From Alphaproteobacteria bacterium (lineage in GTDB: Bacteria > Myxococcota_A > UBA796 > GCA-2862545), in assembly GCA_020632925.1 (NCBI GenBank), contig JACKER010000010.1, positions 248,001 through 312,000 on the forward strand: 64,000 bases of DNA, in the 5' to 3' direction. The notes beneath the pieces are model-generated. The model ran no database searches, was not told where the DNA came from, and saw only the letters and a program-made list of their open reading frames with translations. Shown piece after piece: positions 58,848-64,000 of the stretch (position 1 is its first letter; the number at the start of each line of letters is the position of its first letter). Made by a program: the position numbers and the translations under genes.

Positions 58848-60202
58848 TCTGGCTATGGCCGTTCACGGCCCACGCTGAGGCGCTCACCCTCGAGGACGCG
58901 CTGCGCCGTGGGCTCGACGCGAGCGAGCAGGTCGAGCTGGCGGAGGCCGCGCGCGAGCGGGCGGCGGGCGACGTCCGCAAGGCGCGGGCGGGCCACTTCC
59001 CGCAGGTCGGCGCGCAGCTCGCCTACACCCACCAGTTCGCCAGCGAGTACGACGGGCTGTTCGACGTGCCTGCCGGGCCCACCGGCTACGGCACACCGAC
59101 CACGACCGCGACGACCACCACCACGACGGACGACAGCGGCGGTGGGCTCCCGTTCGGGGCGGACAACACCTGGCGGCTCACGCTCTCGGCGACCCAGCCG
59201 ATCTGGTCGGGCAACCGGGTGATCGCGCAGGACCGCATGTCCTCGACCTCCGTGGACCTGGCCGAGCTCGGCTGGCGCAGCACGCGCGCGGCGGTGGTGC
59301 TCTCGGTCGCCCAGGCCTGGTACGACGCGGCGCTCGCCGATCGGCTGCTGGACATCGCCCGCTCCACGCTCGAGCAGGCCGAGGCCACCTTCGAGAACGC
59401 CCGCCTGGCGAGCGAGGTCGGCCGCGGCGCCGAGTTCGACGTCCTCCGGGCGCAGGTCGAGGTCGAGAACCAGCGGGTCGCCGTCATCCAGGCGGAGCGC
59501 GCCCGCGTCGTCGCCAGGCTGATGCTCGCCAACCTGCTGGACGCCGACCCCGCGCAGCTCGAGCAGGCCGTCGACCTCGAGGCGATCGAGCCCGCGGAGA
59601 CACTCGCGGCCGAGCTCGTGGGTATGCCGGCCTCTGGCGAGCGCGTGGGGGTCCAGCAAGCGCAGGCCGGCGTCTTCCTCTCGGAGCAGACGCTGGTCCT
59701 GTCCCGCAGCTACGCGCTGCCCTCGCTGTCCGCCAACGCGCAGGTGGGCTGGGTGGCCTGGCCGGGCGAGGTCCTGCCGCCGCTCCCAGGCAGCGACTGG
59801 CGCGACACCGTCGCCGTCGGCGCCACGCTCACCGTCCCGCTGTTCGGCGGGGGCGCCGTGGGCGGCGAGCTCCGCAACGCCCGCGCCGGCATCTCCGAGT
59901 CCCACACCCGCCTCGACCAGGCCATGGAGGCCGACCGCGCCGAGGCGATCGACGCCGCCGAGCAGCTCCGCGCCGCCGAGGCGCAGTGGGAGGCCACGAG
60001 CGGCACCGTCGAGCAGGCCGAGCGCGCCTACGCGATCGCGGTGGTCCGCTTCGAGGAGGGCGTCTCGCGCCAGATCGAGCTGTCCGACGCCCGCCTGCTC
60101 CGGCAGCGCGCCCTCGCGAACCGCGCCCAGGCCGCCCGCGACCTGCAGGTGGCGCGCATCCGGGTCGCGCTCCTCCCTCTCCTCCCCTTCCAGACGCGCT
60201 GA
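58844..60202 (+). CDS. TolC-family outer-membrane efflux protein
   Basis: 452 residues from the ATG at 58844 with GGAGG upstream. A short signal-like start (MIWLWPFTAHAEA) precedes two repeats of long coiled helices and strands: EDALRRGLDASEQVELAEAA, GDVRKARAGHFPQVGAQLAY and the second-half equivalents DQAMEADRAEAIDAAEQLRA and SRQIELSDARLLRQRALA. A Thr-rich loop (TTTATTTTTTDDS) sits in the first extracellular region. It would form the exit duct for the RND pump encoded downstream. Confidence 0.92.
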   Translation: MIWLWPFTAHAEALTLEDALRRGLDASEQVELAEAARERAAGDVRKARAGHFPQVGAQLAYTHQFASEYDGLFDVPAGPTGYGTPTTTATTTTTTDDSGGGLPFGADNTWRLTLSATQPIWSGNRVIAQDRMSSTSVDLAELGWRSTRAAVVLSVAQAWYDAALADRLLDIARSTLEQAEATFENARLASEVGRGAEFDVLRAQVEVENQRVAVIQAERARVVARLMLANLLDADPAQLEQAVDLEAIEPAETLAAELVGMPASGERVGVQQAQAGVFLSEQTLVLSRSYALPSLSANAQVGWVAWPGEVLPPLPGSDWRDTVAVGATLTVPLFGGGAVGGELRNARAGISESHTRLDQAMEADRAEAIDAAEQLRAAEAQWEATSGTVEQAERAYAIAVVRFEEGVSRQIELSDARLLRQRALANRAQAARDLQVARIRVALLPLLPFQTR

Positions 60203-60209
60203 GGCACCC

Positions 60210-61319
60210 ATGTCCGTCCGTCGTCCCGCACTCCCCACCCTGCTCGCCGGCGCCCTGGTCCTGGCGAGCGCGCTCGCCTGCACCGGCGAGGCCGCGAACA
60301 CCGTCGAGGAGCCGAGCACCGTGCTCCTCCAGGCCGACGACGTGGTCGTGGTCAGCAAGCGCCCCATCGCCACCGGCCCGCGGCTGTCCGGCTCGCTCGA
60401 GCCCGCCGCCAAGGCCGTGCTCCGTGCCGAGACCAACGGCTCGGTCAAGGACGTGGGCGTCGAGATCGGCGACACGGTGCGCGAGGGCCAGCTCCTCGCT
60501 CGCATCGACAACAGCGCCGCCGGCTCGGGCTTCCAGTCCGCGCGGTCCTCGGTCACGAGCGCCGAGCAGGACGTGCTCATCGCCGAGCGCGAGCTCGAGC
60601 GCGTCGACAAGCTGGTCGCCGCCGGGGCCCTGTCCGCCCGGGACCGCGAGCTCGCGCAGTCCGGGCTGGTCCAGGCGAAGGCCCGGCTGGCGGCCGCGAA
60701 GGCGCAGCTCGCGATGCAGGGCGAGGCCGTCGACGCGACGACGGTGAAGAGCCCGATCGCCGGCGTGGTGGCGCAGCGCAACGTCTCCGACGGCGACGTG
60801 GTCGCGATGGGCAGCCCGCTGTTCACCGTGATCGAGCCGAGCTCCCTGCGCCTGGAGGCCTCCGTCCCCGCCTCGGCCGTGGGCCTGCTCCACCTCGAGG
60901 CGCCCGTGTTCTTCGAGATCCAGGGCTACGACCGGAGCTTCGAGGGTCACATCGAGCGCATCGCGCCCGCGGTCGACCCGGTGAGCCGCCAGATCCCGGT
61001 GCTGGTCAGCGTGCCGAACCAGGGCGGCGAGCTGCTGGCGGGGCTGTTCGCCGAGGGCCGGGTCGCGGTCGAGCGCCGCGACGGCATCGTGGTCCCCGCG
61101 GACGCGATCGACGACGCGGGCCCACGCCCCGCGGTGCACCGCATCGTCTCAGGCAAGGTCGAGCGCGCCGAGGTCCGACTGGGCCTCGCCGACGAGCAGG
61201 CCGACACCGTCGAGATCGTGTCCGGCGTGGAGGAGGGCGACACGCTGCTCCTCGGCAGCGTCCGCGACGTACCCGACGGCGCCGAGGTCGAGATCGGCGA
61301 CGCGGCGAAGGAGGGCTGA
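60210..61319 (+). CDS. RND efflux periplasmic adaptor (MFP) lipoprotein
   Basis: 369 residues. Lipoprotein signal ending LASALAC with Cys24. The adaptor has the first lipoyl half GSVKDVGVEIGDTVREGQLL, a coiled-coil hairpin (about 115-165, EQDVLIAERELERVDKLVAA), the second lipoyl half TTVKSPIAGVVAQRNVSDGD, a beta-barrel domain (LRLEASVPASAVGLLH) and a membrane-proximal end. It joins the RND permease to the TolC duct in the periplasm. Seven bases after the tolC-like gene. Confidence 0.94.
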   Translation: MSVRRPALPTLLAGALVLASALACTGEAANTVEEPSTVLLQADDVVVVSKRPIATGPRLSGSLEPAAKAVLRAETNGSVKDVGVEIGDTVREGQLLARIDNSAAGSGFQSARSSVTSAEQDVLIAERELERVDKLVAAGALSARDRELAQSGLVQAKARLAAAKAQLAMQGEAVDATTVKSPIAGVVAQRNVSDGDVVAMGSPLFTVIEPSSLRLEASVPASAVGLLHLEAPVFFEIQGYDRSFEGHIERIAPAVDPVSRQIPVLVSVPNQGGELLAGLFAEGRVAVERRDGIVVPADAIDDAGPRPAVHRIVSGKVERAEVRLGLADEQADTVEIVSGVEEGDTLLLGSVRDVPDGAEVEIGDAAKEG

Positions 61320-61322
61320 GCC

Positions 61323-64000
61323 ATGTGGATCAGCGACTTCGCCATCACCCGCCCCATCGTCACCGTGGTCAGCATGGTGGCGCTGGTGGTGTTCGGGTTC
61401 TTCGCCCTGCTGATGCTCGACACCGACGAGTTCCCCGAGGTCAACCCGCCGGTCGTCGCTGTCAGCATCCCCTACCCGGGCAGCTCGCCCGAGTCCGTGG
61501 AGCGCGAGATCGTCGACCCGCTCGAGGACGCGTTCACCAGCATCAGCGGGGTGGACAAGATCCGGAGCACGGCGCTCGACGGCTACTGCATCCTCGTCAT
61601 CGAGTTCGACTTCGAGAAGGACCTGCAGGAGGCCACGCAGGACATCCGCGACAAGATCAGCGAGCACCGCTCGGACCTGCCGCCGGAGATGGAGGAGCCG
61701 ATCCTCGTCCGCTTCGATCCGCAGAACATGCCGATCATGTCCATGGTGCTCTCGTCGGACCGCTACGGCCCCGAGGAGCTCACGCGGATCGCGGACCCGG
61801 GCATCACGGGCGAGCTCCAGAGCCTCGGCGGCGTCGCCTCCGTCACGGTGGTGGGTGCCGTCGACCCCGAGCTGACCGTCGCGCTGCGGCCCGACGCGCT
61901 CGAAGCCTCGGGCATCGGCGTCGGCCAGGTGGTCCAGGCGCTGCAGTTCGCGAACCTCGCGGCCCCGGTGGGCAGCATCGTCACCCCCCGCGAGGAGCGG
62001 ACCATCCGCCTCCAGGGTCGCCTGACGACGCCCGCCGAGTTCGAGGCGATCTCGCTGGTCTCCGCGAACGGCCGGCTCGTTCGGCTCGGAGACGTGGCGG
62101 ACGTGCGCGCGGGGTCGGAGGAGCCACGCTCGCTCGCGATGTACGACGACCACCAGGCCGTCGGCATCGACATCGTCAAGGCCACGGGTGCCAGCACCAC
62201 CGACGTCGCCGAGCGGCTGATCCAGCGCGTCGAGCGCATCGGGGAGACGCTGCCCGAGGGCGTGACGATGAAGGTCGTCCGCAACGCCGGCGAGCGCGTC
62301 GACCACAGCGTCGAGGACGTGAAGTACACCCTCATCGAGGGCGCCGTGCTCACGGTCCTCGTCGTGTTCCTGTTCCTCGGCTCCTGGCGTTCGACCATCA
62401 TCACGGGCCTCGCGCTGCCGGTGAGCGTGCTCGCGAGCTTCGTGATGGTGTGGGCCTTCGGGTACACGCTCAACACGATGTCGCTGCTCGGGCTCTCGCT
62501 CGCGATCGGCATCCTGATCGACGACGCCATCGTCGTGCGCGAGAACATCGTGCGGCACATGGAGATGGGCAAGGACCACCTCACCGCAGCGCACGAGGGG
62601 ACGGCGGAGATCGGGCTCGCCGTCGCCGCCACCACCTTCTCCATCGTCGTCGTCTTCGTGCCGGTGGCGTTCATGGGCGGCCTGGCCGAGCAGTGGATGG
62701 GGCCGATGGCGCTCACCATCGCGAGCTCCGTGATGGTCTCGCTCTTCGTGAGCTTCTCGCTCGACCCGATGCTGTCCGCCTACTGGCCGGACCCCGCGGT
62801 GCACACCGAGCGGAAGGGGCTGATGGGGCGCATCCTGAGCGCCTTCGACCGCTTCCTGGACCGCTGGACGCGCCGCTACGAGCGCCTCATCGGCTGGGCC
62901 CTGCGCTGGCGCTTCACGATGCTCGGCATCGCCCTCGCGAGCTTCGTCGGCGCGCTCGCGCTCCCGGCCACGGGCCTCGTCGGCTCCTCGTTCTTCCCGG
63001 TGTCCGACCGGTCCGAGTTCGCGCTCAGCATCGATCTGCCCGCGGGCAGCAGCCTCGAGCACAGCCAGCGCAAGGTCGCGCAGGCCGTCGAGCTCATCCG
63101 GAAGGATCCGACCGTCCGGTACACCTACTCGACCATCGGCGGCACCGGCGGCACGACGGACGAGGCCACCATCTATGTCCGGCTCACCCCCAAGAAGGAG
63201 CGCGACGTCCACCAGGACATCGTCGCGGGGCGGATCGTGCGCCAGGTCGACCGCCTCGCCGGCGTCCAGGCCTCGGTCCAGGGCGGGTTCGGGCCGCAGA
63301 AGCAGATCGCCGTCGAGCTCTCGGGCCCCGACATGGACGTGCTCCAGCAGATCGCGCACCAGCTCGAGGAGAAGGTGAAGCAGATCCCGGGCGCGGTCGA
63401 CGTGGGGCTGTCGACGGGCGGCGAGAAGCCCGAGCTCGAGGTGACGCTGGACCGCGATCTGGCCGCCAGCGTCGGGCTCACCGTGGGTGCGGTCGCGCAG
63501 TCGCTGCGCCCGGCCTTCGCCGGCATCGACGTGGGCGACTGGGTGGACCCGCAGGGGGAGACCCGCGACGTGCGGGTGCGCTTCGAGCAGGACGCGCGCC
63601 GCCGCCCCGAGGACCTCGCGTCCGTGCCGCTCGTGGTGCTGGGACCCGACGGGCGCCCCGCCACCATCCCGCTCGGCCAGGTGGCCGCCATCCGCAACGG
63701 GAAGGGACCCGCGCAGATCCAGCACATCGACCGCCAGCGCGTGGTCGCGGTGGAGGCGAACGCGCGAGGCGTGCCGCTGTCCGAGGTGGTCGCGGGCATC
63801 GACGACGCCCTGAAGGAGATCGAGATGCCCGCCGGCTACGGCGTGCGCCAGGGCGGCGACTCCGAGGACCAGGCGGAGGTCTTCGGGCGGATGTTCGGCG
63901 CGCTGGGCGTCGCGGTGATGCTGATGTACCTGATCCTCGTGGTGCAGTTCGGCAGCTTCGTGGACCCGATCGCGATCATGGCGTCGCTGCCCCTGTCGCT
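61323..64000 (+). CDS. RND-superfamily efflux permease, 3' end off the window
   Basis: At least 892 residues from the ATG at 61323 (MWISDFAITRPIVTVVSMVA), open to the right edge. AcrB/HAE1-type features: first span, FPEVNPPVVAVSIPYPGSSP, the TM4 region LSLAIGILIDDAIVVRENIV with the paired acidic residues of proton relay, VAATTFSIVVVFVPVAFMGG, and a periplasmic loop with two PN1/PC-like subdomains. The last visible part (MLMYLILVVQFGSFVDPIAI) is the second-half membrane domain. Likely a multidrug or lipid exporter; the substrate is unknown. Confidence 0.93.
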   Translation, partial: MWISDFAITRPIVTVVSMVALVVFGFFALLMLDTDEFPEVNPPVVAVSIPYPGSSPESVEREIVDPLEDAFTSISGVDKIRSTALDGYCILVIEFDFEKDLQEATQDIRDKISEHRSDLPPEMEEPILVRFDPQNMPIMSMVLSSDRYGPEELTRIADPGITGELQSLGGVASVTVVGAVDPELTVALRPDALEASGIGVGQVVQALQFANLAAPVGSIVTPREERTIRLQGRLTTPAEFEAISLVSANGRLVRLGDVADVRAGSEEPRSLAMYDDHQAVGIDIVKATGASTTDVAERLIQRVERIGETLPEGVTMKVVRNAGERVDHSVEDVKYTLIEGAVLTVLVVFLFLGSWRSTIITGLALPVSVLASFVMVWAFGYTLNTMSLLGLSLAIGILIDDAIVVRENIVRHMEMGKDHLTAAHEGTAEIGLAVAATTFSIVVVFVPVAFMGGLAEQWMGPMALTIASSVMVSLFVSFSLDPMLSAYWPDPAVHTERKGLMGRILSAFDRFLDRWTRRYERLIGWALRWRFTMLGIALASFVGALALPATGLVGSSFFPVSDRSEFALSIDLPAGSSLEHSQRKVAQAVELIRKDPTVRYTYSTIGGTGGTTDEATIYVRLTPKKERDVHQDIVAGRIVRQVDRLAGVQASVQGGFGPQKQIAVELSGPDMDVLQQIAHQLEEKVKQIPGAVDVGLSTGGEKPELEVTLDRDLAASVGLTVGAVAQSLRPAFAGIDVGDWVDPQGETRDVRVRFEQDARRRPEDLASVPLVVLGPDGRPATIPLGQVAAIRNGKGPAQIQHIDRQRVVAVEANARGVPLSEVVAGIDDALKEIEMPAGYGVRQGGDSEDQAEVFGRMFGALGVAVMLMYLILVVQFGSFVDPIAIMASLPLS

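Noticed and set aside
1..64000. tRNA or rRNA genes
   Set aside because: No cloverleaf with a GTTCGA-type T-loop and no rRNA core motif was seen by eye; a tRNAscan run would be decisive.

Overview
This is a very GC-rich, gene-dense bacterial window of 64 kb. No rRNA, tRNA or CRISPR array was seen. The gene content suggests a Myxococcota-like or other former 'deltaproteobacterial' organism with a complex lifestyle: four Ser/Thr protein kinases, an NB-ARC/TPR regulator, a secreted protein with a MopE-type acidic motif, a thrombospondin-type-3 protein, a DUF1554 lipoprotein, an Rhs toxin remnant, an AmmeMemoRadiSam operon and an XPB-Bax1 pair. The taxonomy is an inference from gene content only.

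Left part (1-12.2 kb): the tail of a HypC-like chaperone gene, an SRPBCC protein and a membrane Ser/Thr kinase read rightwards. Facing them are a four-module protein (SRPBCC, DUF5939, degenerate cyclase-like, kinase) and an exported MsrA whose catalytic residue is read from an in-frame UGA with a SECIS-like hairpin, so it is a predicted selenoprotein. A second kinase fused to an ATPase/TPR module follows, then the operon amrB-amrA-amrS.

Centre-left (12.2-30 kb): the helicase-nuclease pair XPB-Bax1; two secreted cell-surface proteins; a large orphan winged-helix/NB-ARC/TPR regulator; RhlE; an outer-membrane-type protein and a DUF1554 lipoprotein. A sigma-54 activator is divergent from an SPFH/flotillin-like gene, with a recognisable -24/-12 promoter and two operator-like repeats between them.

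Accessory island (about 28-35.3 kb): hypothetical genes, a YggL-like gene, an orphan Rhs C-terminal cassette with a probable membrane immunity gene (AT-richer than its surroundings), two copies of a terminal-inverted-repeat element, a metallophosphoesterase lipoprotein and a decayed vapBC locus.

Right half (35.3-64 kb): RarA with a methyltransferase-like extension; a lipid or natural-product cluster on the minus strand (FAAL, acyl-CoA dehydrogenase, desaturase, ACP, alpha-oxoamine synthase with a SnoaL tail); a divergent beta-propeller sensor kinase and response regulator; a third kinase-ATPase; a four-module VKOR-DsbA-FGE-TlpA redox protein; a degenerate PP2C-like tail-anchored protein; YceI; a patatin phospholipase; and a TetR-TolC-MFP-RND efflux operon with a 20-bp palindromic operator. 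The RND gene runs off the right edge.

Most promising for follow-up are the selenoprotein MsrA, the acyl/alpha-oxoamine cluster, the VKOR fusion, the sigma-54/SPFH control region and the pseudo-cyclase kinase.
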